Of a stretch of DNA of 64,000 nucleotides, positions 9,602 to 18,384 are shown piece after piece. The notes beneath the pieces were generated by a model. That model worked only from the letters and a program-made list of their open reading frames with translations, was not told the origin of the DNA and searched no databases. The stretch's first letter is position 1. Each line of letters starts with the position of its first letter. The stretch comes from Ignavibacteria bacterium (GTDB lineage: Bacteria > Bacteroidota > Ignavibacteria > Kapaibacteriales > UBA2268), in the NCBI GenBank assembly GCA_026416955.1, contig JAOAEE010000013.1:62001-126000 (forward strand), read 5' to 3'. Both the position numbers and the translations under genes were made by a program.

Positions 9602-10330
9602 TTATTTGTTTTGTAAAAACAATCTTGAAACTTCGTCCCAATTAACAACATTCCACCAGTTCTCAATGTATTCATTTCTTCTATTTTGGTATTTAAGATA
9701 ATAGGCGTGCTCCCAAACATCTAAACCTAAAATTGGAATTCCTTTCACTTCTGCAATATCCATTAATGGATTGTCTTGATTTGGTGTTGAAGCAACAACT
9801 AACTTACCATTAGAAAGTAATAGCCAAGCCCAGCCAGAGCCAAATCTGCCCATTGCAGCATCGAAAAAAGTCTTTTTAAAATTCTCAAATGAGCCAAAAG
9901 TGGAATTAATTGCATTTGCCAATTCTCCACTCGGTGCACCACCACCATTTGGTTTCATAATATTCCAAAAAAACGTGTGGTTCCAATGCCCACCACCATT
10001 GTTGCGAACTGCAACTGGTGCTTTAGAAACATTTTTGAGCAAATCCTCGAGGCTTTTCCCGGCCATTTCCGTTCCTTCAATTGCTTTGTTCAAATTGTTT
10101 ACATATGCTTGATGATGCTTTGTGTGATGCAATTCCATTGTCCACTTATCGATGTATGGTTCCAAAGCATCGTAGGGATAAGGTAAAGGTGGAAGTTCAA
10201 ATTTTCCATTCATAGTAGACCTCATTGTTTTGTCCAACAAATTATTATTAACATTAACTTTCGAAAAAGATGAAAAAGTTGTTAACCCAGTTAGCAATAA
10301 TGAATTTAAAATAAAATCTCTTCTTTTCAT
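9602..10330 (-). CDS. Superoxide dismutase, Mn-type, predicted Tat-exported
   Basis: A 242-residue Fe/Mn superoxide dismutase. Metal ligands are visible in [20 protein letters not shown] and [23 protein letters not shown] (Gly at the Fe-type Gln position) together with STPNQDNPL (the Mn-type Gln) points to a manganese or cambialistic enzyme rather than an iron one. The N-terminus [16 protein letters not shown] is a good twin-arginine (Tat) signal, about 30 residues longer than cytosolic enzymes. It would therefore detoxify superoxide in the periplasm. It is a single gene with its own terminator. The metal assignment is from sequence motifs only. Confidence 0.93.
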   Translation of the reverse strand: MKRRDFILNSLLLTGLTTFSSFSKVNVNNNLLDKTMRSTMNGKFELPPLPYPYDALEPYIDKWTMELHHTKHHQAYVNNLNKAIEGTEMAGKSLEDLLKNVSKAPVAVRNNGGGHWNHTFFWNIMKPNGGGAPSGELANAINSTFGSFENFKKTFFDAAMGRFGSGWAWLLLSNGKLVVASTPNQDNPLMDIAEVKGIPILGLDVWEHAYYLKYQNRRNEYIENWWNVVNWDEVSRLFLQNK

Positions 10331-10407
10331 ATTTGTTGCCTATTTAAAATTTAGAGACTATAAACTTTTAATTTTATTTTATCTAACTTTTTATTGAGTT
10401 AAAAAAA

Positions 10408-12660
10408 TTAAGAATGGATTCCTACTCTTTCAATGTTTATATCTAATTTATTGGTTTGAATAATGTTTTTCATTTTATTTATAAGCGAATTATCTTTTAC
10501 ACGTAAGTAAAACTTATAAACAAAGTAACCTAACCCAAAAGATTCATTGATAATATGGGTGATATAAATATCTTTTTCTTCTTGAAAAATTTGACCGAGT
10601 AGGATATGAATATGTTCGGAAATTAAAGAAGTCAATTTTACCCCAAGTTCAAATAAATCCCTATCGATAGCATCCCATTTAAACTCAATTTTACGGGTAA
10701 CAGAATTCCCTATTTGTAGTAAACCGCTTTTACAATCTTGTCTATGAATTACAATTTTGTCGCCATAGGCATAAGCCACCGCATCATCACCTCTAACCGG
10801 CAAACAACATTTTGCAAAAACAATTTCGTAGGTCTTGTCGTCCAACAACATCCTATTTTGGGTGAAATCCCAGATTTTTTTAAGTTCAATATCCTTTTCA
10901 AAATCTTTGGGATTAATTTTAAAATTATTTGCTTTTAATACTTTAAGCAATAACTTTACAATACTTTTAAGTTCATCCGCTTTACTTAATTCAATAAAAA
11001 AGTCGTTCGAGGTTGGATATTTCAGAATTTTAAGACATTGATTCAATACTTTATTTTTGTTCCTCTCAAGCTCGTATTCCAAAAGCAAAGACTCAAAAAA
11101 ATCTTTGCCTTTCTGTTGGTGTTCACTTCTATTCTGATTAAAATATTTTAAAATCGAATTTCTTGCTTTGCTTGTAACAACCTTTTCGAGCCAAGCTAAT
11201 TCAGGTTCAAGATTTTCACCTAAAATCACCTCGACAACATCACCGTTCTTTAATGGGGTAAAAATACTACTTGTTTTACCATTTATTTTGGCACCAGCAC
11301 ATCTATTTCCAACATCAGTATGGATGCTATAAGCAAAGTCTAAAACGATTGAACCTTTGGGCAATATTTTTAGCTCTTGTTTGGGGGTTAATACATAAAT
11401 TTCATTGCTAAAGATATCATATTTAAAACTTTCGAGCAACTTCTCTACTGGAATCTCTTCCTTCTTTGCTAAAAGGTCGCGAATATCTTGAACCCATTTG
11501 TCGATTTGTGGGTCATCGAAAACAGAATCCATTGAAATTGTACCAGATTTATACCTATAATGAGCGGCAAAACCCTTTTCGGCAATTAGATGCATTTTCT
11601 TTGTTCTTACTTGAACTTCTACCTTTTGCCCACCAGTTCCAATAAACGCACAATGTATAGACTTATAACCATTAGGTTTAGGATTTTTTATGTAATCCTT
11701 ATAGGTCTCGGGAACGAATGGATAAATCTTCTTTATCTCCTCAATAACTTTCTCGCAAATTGTTTCATCCTCGGTATCTAAAATCAATCTTAAACCAATC
11801 AAATCGTAAAGTTCTTCAACAGGCTTACCACGAAGTAAAGTTTTATTATAGATTGAATAAATGTGTTTCACTCGACCGTGAACTTCAAACTTTATCTGTT
11901 TATCCCTAAGCAAACTCATTTTCTTCAAAGTTTCAATAATTGGTTTTGCGAATTCTTTTAAGTATTCGTCTCTTTCTTTTTTGGTCATATTCAACTTTCG
12001 AACTATTTTATCGTAGTTCTCCCTGTCCAAAATCCTAAAACAAATATCCTCTAATTCGCTTTTAATTAGATAGAAACCAAATCTATGGGCCAATGGAACA
12101 TAAATTTGCAAAGTATCTTCGGCAAATTTTCTTTGAGTTTCTGGCGACAAATAAGATATTGTTTTCATATCGTGAAGTCTATCAGCAATTTTGATAAAAA
12201 TTATTCTCACATCCGTTGTCAATGCAAGTATGAGTCTTCTGAAATACTCTATATCTCCGATTTCTTTTCTTTCGAGATTAGTAATTCTGTGAATATTATC
12301 TACCATTTGTGATATTACATTCCCAAACTCTGATTGAATATCATTTAATGTTAATCTGCCCTCTTTGCCAAGAACATCGTGAAGAATAGCCGAGGCTACC
12401 ATTTCATTATCATACATAATATATTGAACCAAAAAAGTTGCAACTTCAAGTGGATGTATGTAAAAGGGTTCGCCCGATTTTCTAAACAAATTCTTATTTG
12501 CATTAATATTGAATTCGTAAGCTTTTTTCAACAAATCTAAATTAATATTATCACCAACCTGTTGGCAAAACTCTAAGAAAGCTTCAAAATCGGCCTCTTC
12601 TCCTTTGCCATATTTAGGAAAAGTTACCTCTTTTATTTTCTTTTCTGGATAAAGTAGCAT
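10408..12660 (-). CDS. RelA/SpoT family (p)ppGpp synthetase with degenerate hydrolase site
   Basis: A long stringent-response protein (750 residues) with HD, synthetase, TGS and C-terminal regulatory domains in order. The synthetase region is well kept (RVKHIYSIYNKTL, NPKPNGYKSIH, EVQVRTKKMHLIAEKGFAAHYRYK). The TGS domain lies around 415-475, and a conserved CC pair (AKCCLPVRGDD) near 617. In the HD hydrolase domain the His of YIHPLEVA and the HD pair are present. However, the usual HDxxED reads HDVLGKEG, and the usual DRLHN reads DRLHD. The protein may therefore make but not hydrolyse ppGpp. ATG at 12660 is preferred over the track's TTG at 12669. Confidence 0.92.
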   Translation of the reverse strand: MLLYPEKKIKEVTFPKYGKGEEADFEAFLEFCQQVGDNINLDLLKKAYEFNINANKNLFRKSGEPFYIHPLEVATFLVQYIMYDNEMVASAILHDVLGKEGRLTLNDIQSEFGNVISQMVDNIHRITNLERKEIGDIEYFRRLILALTTDVRIIFIKIADRLHDMKTISYLSPETQRKFAEDTLQIYVPLAHRFGFYLIKSELEDICFRILDRENYDKIVRKLNMTKKERDEYLKEFAKPIIETLKKMSLLRDKQIKFEVHGRVKHIYSIYNKTLLRGKPVEELYDLIGLRLILDTEDETICEKVIEEIKKIYPFVPETYKDYIKNPKPNGYKSIHCAFIGTGGQKVEVQVRTKKMHLIAEKGFAAHYRYKSGTISMDSVFDDPQIDKWVQDIRDLLAKKEEIPVEKLLESFKYDIFSNEIYVLTPKQELKILPKGSIVLDFAYSIHTDVGNRCAGAKINGKTSSIFTPLKNGDVVEVILGENLEPELAWLEKVVTSKARNSILKYFNQNRSEHQQKGKDFFESLLLEYELERNKNKVLNQCLKILKYPTSNDFFIELSKADELKSIVKLLLKVLKANNFKINPKDFEKDIELKKIWDFTQNRMLLDDKTYEIVFAKCCLPVRGDDAVAYAYGDKIVIHRQDCKSGLLQIGNSVTRKIEFKWDAIDRDLFELGVKLTSLISEHIHILLGQIFQEEKDIYITHIINESFGLGYFVYKFYLRVKDNSLINKMKNIIQTNKLDINIERVGIHS

Positions 12661-12711
12661 AAAATACAATCGTCAACAAAACAAAAGCAATATAAAAAAA
12701 TTACATTATTC

Positions 12712-12743
12712 TTTTGACATTTAAAAAAAATTTACGAATTTTG
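12712..12743 (+). promoter_or_regulatory. Candidate promoter of tRNA-Pro
   Basis: TTTTGAC at 12712-12718 and GAATTTTG ending at 12743 resemble the Bacteroidota -33 (TTG) and -7 (TAnnTTTG) elements at roughly the expected spacing. They would place transcription start about 9 bases upstream of the tRNA. The -7 match is imperfect. Confidence 0.35.
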
Positions 12744-12758
12744 TATTTTGAAATTTTT

Positions 12759-12835
12759 CGGGGCGTAGCGCAGGTGGCTAGCGCGTCTGTTTTGGGAGCA
12801 GAAGGTCGCAGGTTCAAGTCCTGCCGCCCCGACCA
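12759..12835 (+). tRNA. tRNA-Pro (anticodon TGG)
   Basis: A full cloverleaf can be drawn. The acceptor CGGGGCG pairs with CGCCCCG and the D stem GCGC pairs with GCGC. The anticodon stem TCTGT/GCAGA encloses loop TTTGGGA, giving anticodon TGG. The T arm is GCAGG/CCTGC with loop TTCAAGT. The discriminator A is followed by an encoded CCA. The 3' end overlaps, on the opposite strand, the end of the J-domain protein gene. Confidence 0.97.
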
Positions 12836-13083
12836 TTCCGGGTAATTAACCCACTTTGACCACGCATTAAAAACTTTTGATATTCAATACTATATTTCAA
12901 ACGGGTTTCCAATTTGCTCAATACTTGATATGCTTCGTTAATCTCATAAAAAACCTCGCTTGCTTTCGGATTATTTTTTGCTATATCTGGATGGTAAATT
13001 TTAGCAAGTTCATAAAAGGCTTTTTTTATCTCCTCTTGGGTTGCTGTTCTTTTTACTCCTAATATTTTATAATAATCCTTCAT
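12814..13083 (-). CDS. Small J-domain (DnaJ-like) protein
   Basis: This 89-residue protein is essentially a lone J domain: YYKILGVKRTATQEEIKKAF, the HPD motif in YHPDIAKNN, and helix 4 around YQVLSKLETRLKYS. It lacks the G/F, zinc-finger and substrate-binding regions of DnaJ, so it would stimulate an Hsp70 without binding clients itself. It lies 55 bases downstream of flhA on the same strand and may be co-transcribed with the flagellar export genes. Its last seven or so codons (RNGRGGRT region) are read antisense through the 3' part of tRNA-Pro, so the tail is dictated by the tRNA sequence. The true stop may be used as shown, as no earlier stop exists. Confidence 0.8.
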   Translation of the reverse strand: MKDYYKILGVKRTATQEEIKKAFYELAKIYHPDIAKNNPKASEVFYEINEAYQVLSKLETRLKYSIEYQKFLMRGQSGLITRNGRGGRT

Positions 13084-13138
13084 AATCCACTAACTTTTTT
13101 TCCAATTTATTCGCAAAAAAATTAATAAGAATAAGTAA

Positions 13139-15256
13139 TTATACGGATACGGTCGCAACAATATCAATTTCTGTTTCTGGAGGCAACTCCGTATAACTTA
13201 TCACACTTATCATTGGGAATTGGGTTCGTACCATCCTATAAAAATATGGCCTAATCTGTGCTGAACATATAACCAAAGGCAAGTATCCCATCATTGTAAT
13301 TTCATCAATTGCTTTTGACAAGGATTCTTGTATCCTTTTTATTGTGTCAACAGAAAGACCAAGTGTCTGCATAGTTGATGCTTGGGTGTTTGTTTGCAAT
13401 ACATTTGAAATCATTTGCTCAATTTCTGGACTTAAAGAAATGCAATGAATAACTCCGTTTTGGTCTTGGTATAACCTTTTGATTGTCTCAGAAAGATTGT
13501 GACGAACATATTCGGTCAATACATCAACATTTTTAGTCACCTTATAATATTCCAACAACGATTCCAAAATCAATGGTAAATCTTTTATAGGGATACCCTC
13601 TTTCAAAAGATTTTGCAACACCTTTTGTATAATCGATAAAGGTAAATTTTCGGGGGTTATTTCCTCGACCAATGCCGGATAATCCTGTTGGAGATTTTCC
13701 ACCAATCTCTTTACTTCTTGACGTGTCAGTAGCTTATCGGCATTTCTTTTTAAAAGTTCTGTCAAGTGGGTTATTAAAACAGTAGAAGATTCAACAACAG
13801 AATAACCCATAAGTTCGGCATTTTCTCTCTCAGCATATGATATCCAAACGGCGGGAAGTCCAAAAACTGGCTCTGTAACGTGAATACCAGAAATTTCTCC
13901 CATTGCTGTCCCCGGATTCATCGCTAAAAGCATTCCGGGTTGAAGGGTGTTGCGTCCGACTTCGTTTCCACGAATTTTTATCACATATTCTTCTGGTTCC
14001 AAATTTAAATTATCTCTAACTCTTACTGGTGGTAAAATAATTCCTAGCTCAAGAGCAAGTTGCTTACGAACATTCATAATTCTCCGGAAAACGTCTCCAC
14101 CTTGCGTTTCATCAACCAATGGAATTAAGTTGTAACCTAATTCCAATTCAACTGGGTCTACTTTTAATAAATCTTCAACTGGGGCTTCTTCGACCTTTTT
14201 GGGAACTTCCGCCTCGACTAATTCTTGGCGTAACCTTTCCTCTTCCTCCTTTTTCATTTGTCTGTATCTAACATAGGCAAGTGCTCCTGTCAATAAACTC
14301 AACAACAAGAAAGGAATTGTAGGAAAGCCGGGAACAAAGGCCATAACAAACATTGCAAACGAAGCCAAGGAAATAGCAGTAGGCTTACCACCAATCTGTT
14401 TCCCAAGTTCTATGTCTAACTTATCTGCCGATGCAGACCGAGTGACGACAAAACCAGCAGCAACCGAAATCAACAAAGAAGGGATTTGTGAAACTAAACC
14501 ATCGCCAATAGTTAATATTGTATATGTAGAAAGTGCCTCTGTGATTTGCATTCCCCGTTGTGCAATACCAATGGCAATTCCACCAACAATATTAATTCCA
14601 GTAATGATAAGTCCAGCAATCGCATCACCACGAATGAACTTCGCCGCACCATCCATAGCACCGTAAAAATCAGCCTCTTTTGTTAAGTTCTGTCTTCGTA
14701 TCCTTGCTTCTTTTTCGTCAATATAACCAGCATTCAAATCTGCGTCTATGCTCATTTGTTTTCCGGGCAATGCGTCTAATGTAAAGCGAGCAGCTACTTC
14801 TGCTATACGGGAGGAACCTTTTATGATAACTATAAAGTTAATTACCATTAGGATGATAAAAATTATTAAACCAACTATGTAGTTACCTCGGATAACAAAA
14901 GTTCCAAAAGACTGAATAATTTCCCCAGCGTATGCTTCTGTAAGAATTAATCTCGTGGTAGCAACATTCAATCCTAATCGAAAAAGAGTTGTAACAAGCA
15001 AAACTGTTGGAAAAGCAGAAAATTCCAGTGGATTTCTTAAATATAAAGAAACTAAAAGAATTAGGACTGCAAGGGATAAATTCATTGCAATTAGCAAGTC
15101 CATTAATATTGGAGGAAGGGGAAGGATAAGCAAACTAATTATTACAAGAATAGCTAGGGCAAGTAAAATATCTTTATTTTGCAAAATGTAAATTATTGCC
15201 CTTCCAACAATATTATTCCCAATGTTTCTCCTTACAAAATCCTCGACTTTACTCAT
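13139..15256 (-). CDS. flhA: Flagellar biosynthesis export protein FlhA
   Basis: A 705-residue core membrane protein of the flagellar type III export apparatus. The N-terminal half carries about eight membrane helices (residues 25-330) and the family signature region (FPTVLLVTTLFRLGLNVATTR, then DALPGKQMSIDADLNAG). The C-terminal half is the large cytosolic ring domain (AVWISYAERENAELMGYSV, VVESSTVLITHL). It starts 5 bases after flhB, completing a fliP-fliQ-fliR-flhB-flhA operon. Flagellar rather than injectisome assignment rests on the gene order, sequence character and the presence of FlbD elsewhere in the window. Confidence 0.95.
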   Translation of the reverse strand: MSKVEDFVRRNIGNNIVGRAIIYILQNKDILLALAILVIISLLILPLPPILMDLLIAMNLSLAVLILLVSLYLRNPLEFSAFPTVLLVTTLFRLGLNVATTRLILTEAYAGEIIQSFGTFVIRGNYIVGLIIFIILMVINFIVIIKGSSRIAEVAARFTLDALPGKQMSIDADLNAGYIDEKEARIRRQNLTKEADFYGAMDGAAKFIRGDAIAGLIITGINIVGGIAIGIAQRGMQITEALSTYTILTIGDGLVSQIPSLLISVAAGFVVTRSASADKLDIELGKQIGGKPTAISLASFAMFVMAFVPGFPTIPFLLLSLLTGALAYVRYRQMKKEEEERLRQELVEAEVPKKVEEAPVEDLLKVDPVELELGYNLIPLVDETQGGDVFRRIMNVRKQLALELGIILPPVRVRDNLNLEPEEYVIKIRGNEVGRNTLQPGMLLAMNPGTAMGEISGIHVTEPVFGLPAVWISYAERENAELMGYSVVESSTVLITHLTELLKRNADKLLTRQEVKRLVENLQQDYPALVEEITPENLPLSIIQKVLQNLLKEGIPIKDLPLILESLLEYYKVTKNVDVLTEYVRHNLSETIKRLYQDQNGVIHCISLSPEIEQMISNVLQTNTQASTMQTLGLSVDTIKRIQESLSKAIDEITMMGYLPLVICSAQIRPYFYRMVRTQFPMISVISYTELPPETEIDIVATVSV

Positions 15257-15261
15257 ATCAT

Positions 15262-16356
15262 CTATGCATTGCTTGTCTTAGTTTCTTTTAAATAGTAAAC
15301 AAATGCAAGAACTTGTGCTACAGCTTTAAAAAGGAATTCCGGAATTTCTTCATCAATATCGACAGAATAATACAATGCTTGTGCAAGTGGTGGTTCTTCT
15401 ACAACTGGTATTCCATTTTCTTCGGCAATTTCCCTAATCTTCAAGGCAAGAAAATCGACACCTTTTGCAACAACAACTGGTGCATTCATTTTATAAGGTT
15501 TATATTCCAGAGCAACAGCAAAGTGGGTCGGGTTTGCAACAACCACATCTGCCCTTTTTTGTAGATTTTTCAGTATTATCTTTCGTACCCTTTGTCTCAT
15601 CAAACCTCGAATTCTAGACTTCACCATTGGGTCGCCTTCCGATTGCCTTCCCTCCTCTTTGACTTCTTCTTTTGTCATCTTCAGATCTTCTTTGTATCTG
15701 TATTTTTGGTACAAAAAGTCGGCAGCAGCAATTAATACATAGATTGCGCCCACTTTAGCAATCAACTCAAAAGTAACAGTAAACATTATTTGTGGTATTT
15801 CCCATATTGGCTTTTCAACCAAACTCAAATCCCAAATGATATACTTTTTTAGAACAGAATACACAACCCAACCCAAGATTATCAGTTTTATCAAACTTTT
15901 GACCAACTCGAAATATGCACGCCCAGAAAAGAAAATTCTCTTTATTCCTCCTAATAGATTAAAAAGAGTTCTAAAATTCAAACCTTTAGTAAATTTTTTA
16001 GTAGCAAGATGAAAACCTACTTGAGAAATTTCTGATACCAATACAATAAAATATATTAAGCCAAGCAATGGCAATATCGTTTGGGCAAGGAAGAAAAGAG
16101 AATTCAAGAAAATCTTGATTACTTCTTTGTCGGTAATATTTGTAAAAAAAGAAGAAGATATTGATTGTTGAAAATAACCTTGAAGATTTTTAACTAAAAC
16201 ATTAATAAACAATAAAGTAATAAACCCTCCGATGAAAATCATCACAGCAGTCGTAACATCAATACTCTTTGCAACTTGACCCCTTTGTCTTGCTTCGCTT
16301 AACCTTCGCGGGGTCGCTGGTTCTGTTTTCTCCCTTCCTTCTGGTGTCTCTGCCAT
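15262..16356 (-). CDS. flhB: Flagellar export switch protein FlhB
   Basis: A 364-residue substrate-specificity switch of the flagellar export gate. It begins with the characteristic polar stretch (EGREKTEPATPRRLSEARQRGQV). Four hydrophobic segments follow between about residues 30 and 215. The autocleavage site NPTH lies at about residue 275 in VVANPTHFAVALEY, within the cytosolic domain. All features of an active FlhB are present and the length is normal. It is flanked at 5-6 base spacing by fliR upstream and flhA downstream. Confidence 0.96.
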   Translation of the reverse strand: MAETPEGREKTEPATPRRLSEARQRGQVAKSIDVTTAVMIFIGGFITLLFINVLVKNLQGYFQQSISSSFFTNITDKEVIKIFLNSLFFLAQTILPLLGLIYFIVLVSEISQVGFHLATKKFTKGLNFRTLFNLLGGIKRIFFSGRAYFELVKSLIKLIILGWVVYSVLKKYIIWDLSLVEKPIWEIPQIMFTVTFELIAKVGAIYVLIAAADFLYQKYRYKEDLKMTKEEVKEEGRQSEGDPMVKSRIRGLMRQRVRKIILKNLQKRADVVVANPTHFAVALEYKPYKMNAPVVVAKGVDFLALKIREIAEENGIPVVEEPPLAQALYYSVDIDEEIPEFLFKAVAQVLAFVYYLKETKTSNA

Positions 16357-16362
16357 AACTAA

Positions 16363-17148
16363 TTACGTTATAGATAATATTAAATTAAAGGTTTGTTTTT
16401 GAAAGATTTCGAGAAACTGTTTGGTTGCAAAAACGAAAAAAGAAATACCAAGAAAGAAAACTAAAAGAGCAACTGCAATCTTTATTTGAAAACTAACCAC
16501 AAAAATGTTTGTTTGTGGAGCCATCCGTGCTAACATTGCAAGTGAAACATTTACCAAAAAAGTAGAAACTATGACTGGTGCAGCGATCTTGAGTGCAATG
16601 ATTGTTGAAATGGTTAAGAACTTACCAAGCTCACTCATTGTTGTTAATGTAAGATTTCCAGAGCCAATTGGAATTTTTGCGTAACTTAAATACAAGGCTT
16701 CGAAAATTTGATGGTGACCGTTCACAAAAAGAAAAAGCATAAGAGCAACCAACTCCAAAAATTGACCAAAAAGAGAAGGCGAGGATTCTTGAAAAGCCAA
16801 AAGGGTTGCAGCTTGGAATCCAAGTTCGAAATCTATTATTCCACCTCCAAATCTTAAGCCCCAGAATACAAGATTGAAAACGAAACCAATAACTAAACCA
16901 ACTAAAATTTCACGGCTGACAACTATCGCAAGCGTTATTAATTCAAAATCTAAATTAACTTTTATATTCAACGTAATAGTCAAAATAATGGAAATCATCA
17001 AAGCAATAAATACTTTCAACATAATTGGTATTACTTGTACCCTAAACAAAGGAGAAAGAATAAAAACCCCAGATATTCTTGCAAATACAAGCAATACAAT
17101 AATCCATTTTTCTATAAACAAGCCTATAATTCCTTCAGTAAGTTCCAT
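16363..17148 (-). CDS. fliR: Flagellar export gate protein FliR
   Basis: A 261-residue, very hydrophobic protein with about six predicted membrane helices. The FliR-like core is visible in VVSREILVGLVIGFVFNLVFWGLRFGGGIIDFELGF. The segment LVNVSLAMLARMAPQTNIFVVSFQIKI matches the conserved C-terminal part of the family. With FliP and FliQ it forms the export gate complex. Its start codon coincides with the end of fliQ at 17148, showing tight coupling. Confidence 0.94.
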   Translation of the reverse strand: MELTEGIIGLFIEKWIIVLLVFARISGVFILSPLFRVQVIPIMLKVFIALMISIILTITLNIKVNLDFELITLAIVVSREILVGLVIGFVFNLVFWGLRFGGGIIDFELGFQAATLLAFQESSPSLFGQFLELVALMLFLFVNGHHQIFEALYLSYAKIPIGSGNLTLTTMSELGKFLTISTIIALKIAAPVIVSTFLVNVSLAMLARMAPQTNIFVVSFQIKIAVALLVFFLGISFFVFATKQFLEIFQKQTFNLILSIT

Positions 17149-17414
17149 TATTTAATGTTTGAAATCATATTGATAATCTCTGTTGTAAAAAACTTCATCT
17201 TTTGAATAATAAATGGAACAAGTAGAACAATTGTTACAAAAACAGCAACTATCTTTGGCACGAAGGTTAAAGTTTGTTCAGATATGGTAGTTGCCGCTTG
17301 AAAAATTGAAATAAGTAACCCAACCACAAGTGAGACTAAAAGAATAGGCCCGCTTATTAGTAAAACATAATAAAAAGCATCTCGAACAATATTTAAAATC
17401 ATTTGGTCTGTCAT
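17148..17414 (-). CDS. fliQ: Flagellar export gate protein FliQ
   Basis: An 88-residue protein with two membrane helices, the normal FliQ size. Conserved sequence such as LLVSLVVGLLISIFQAATTISEQTLTFVPKI identifies the family. It assembles with FliP and FliR in the export gate. It lies 7 bases after fliP and touches fliR. Confidence 0.95.
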   Translation of the reverse strand: MTDQMILNIVRDAFYYVLLISGPILLVSLVVGLLISIFQAATTISEQTLTFVPKIVAVFVTIVLLVPFIIQKMKFFTTEIINMISNIK

Positions 17415-17421
17415 AAACCAC

Positions 17422-18219
17422 CTAACTTGTCATTAATCCTTTTAATAATGAATCTATAACCAAATACCAACCATCAACAAGAACAAACAGAAGAATTTTT
17501 AAAGGCAAAGATATTAATTGTGGAGGCAACAAAAACATACCCAAAGACATCAGCACACTCGCAATTATCATATCGAGAACTAAAAAAGGAACAAATAGTA
17601 AGAACCCAATTTGAAAAGCAATTCGCAGCTCACTCAGAGTATATGCTGGTATTATGGTCCAAATTGATAGTTCCGAAGGGTCTTTTGGTCTTTCCTTACC
17701 CGACAATTTTAGAAAAAGTGCTATATCCTCTTGGCGAGTATATTTCAACATAAATTCCTTGAAAGGATTGACTATATTATCTAATGCTTGCTGTTGGCTG
17801 ATTTCCTCGCGAAGGTACGGTTGAAGTCCTTCCCGATTTGCTCTATCCAAAACAGGTTGCATCACAAAAAAGGTCAAAAACAATGCAAGACTTACTAACA
17901 ATTGGTTTGGTGGCTGAGTTTGAGTTGCTAATGCTTGACGTAAAAAATGAAGGACTACAATTATTCTTGTAAAACAAGTCATCATAATAAGAATGGAAGG
18001 AGCAAGCGTCAGAACGGTCATTAAAAGCAGTATTTGAATGCCTATCGATAGGTCATTCTTATTCTCCGAATTGCCAATAGTTAAGGTTACTTGCGGAAAT
18101 TGCAATCTGTTACCAGTAGGATTTTGCACAGTTGGTTGCGAATAACAAACTTGATTGAGGGCAACCAACAAAAGGGAAACAAAAAATATCCTCTCTATTT
18201 GTTTAATTATCTTTTTCAA
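17422..18219 (-). CDS. fliP: Flagellar export gate protein FliP
   Basis: A 265-residue protein with a cleavable signal peptide (FFVSLLLVALNQVCYSQ), which is usual in FliP. Family motifs include MTCFTRIIVVLHFLRQALATQTQPPNQ near residues 80-105 and the C-terminal PAYTLSELRIAFQIGFLLFVPFLVLDMI. It is the first gene of the five-gene export operon, with a 165-base upstream gap that presumably holds the promoter. No chemotaxis, motor or filament gene is adjacent, so the rest of the flagellar regulon must lie elsewhere. Confidence 0.96.
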   Translation of the reverse strand: MKKIIKQIERIFFVSLLLVALNQVCYSQPTVQNPTGNRLQFPQVTLTIGNSENKNDLSIGIQILLLMTVLTLAPSILIMMTCFTRIIVVLHFLRQALATQTQPPNQLLVSLALFLTFFVMQPVLDRANREGLQPYLREEISQQQALDNIVNPFKEFMLKYTRQEDIALFLKLSGKERPKDPSELSIWTIIPAYTLSELRIAFQIGFLLFVPFLVLDMIIASVLMSLGMFLLPPQLISLPLKILLFVLVDGWYLVIDSLLKGLMTS

Positions 18220-18343
18220 TATCTCTTCAAATAAAAAAAGAAGGTTTACAATTAATATACCAATAAAAAATATAAATTAAATAATTTGAAATCAATGGGT
18301 TACTAATCGAATAAACTAACGGAATGGTTGAAAAGAACAATTA

Positions 18344-18361
18344 TAACCAAGCTTTTGGTTA
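18344..18361 (-). terminator. Possible terminator after rsmE
   Basis: TAACCAA and TTGGTTA form a 7-base-pair stem with a 4-base loop just downstream of the rsmE stop on the minus strand. The following sequence is only moderately T-rich. The rest of the 18220-18384 gap holds no gene and no other clear structure. Confidence 0.35.
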
Positions 18362-18384
18362 AAATCGCTCAAATGATCAAAATT

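Noticed and set aside
13139-18219. Injectisome type III secretion system
   Set aside because: The sequences and order fit flagellar FliP-Q-R-FlhB-FlhA, and no injectisome secretin, needle or effector gene is nearby.
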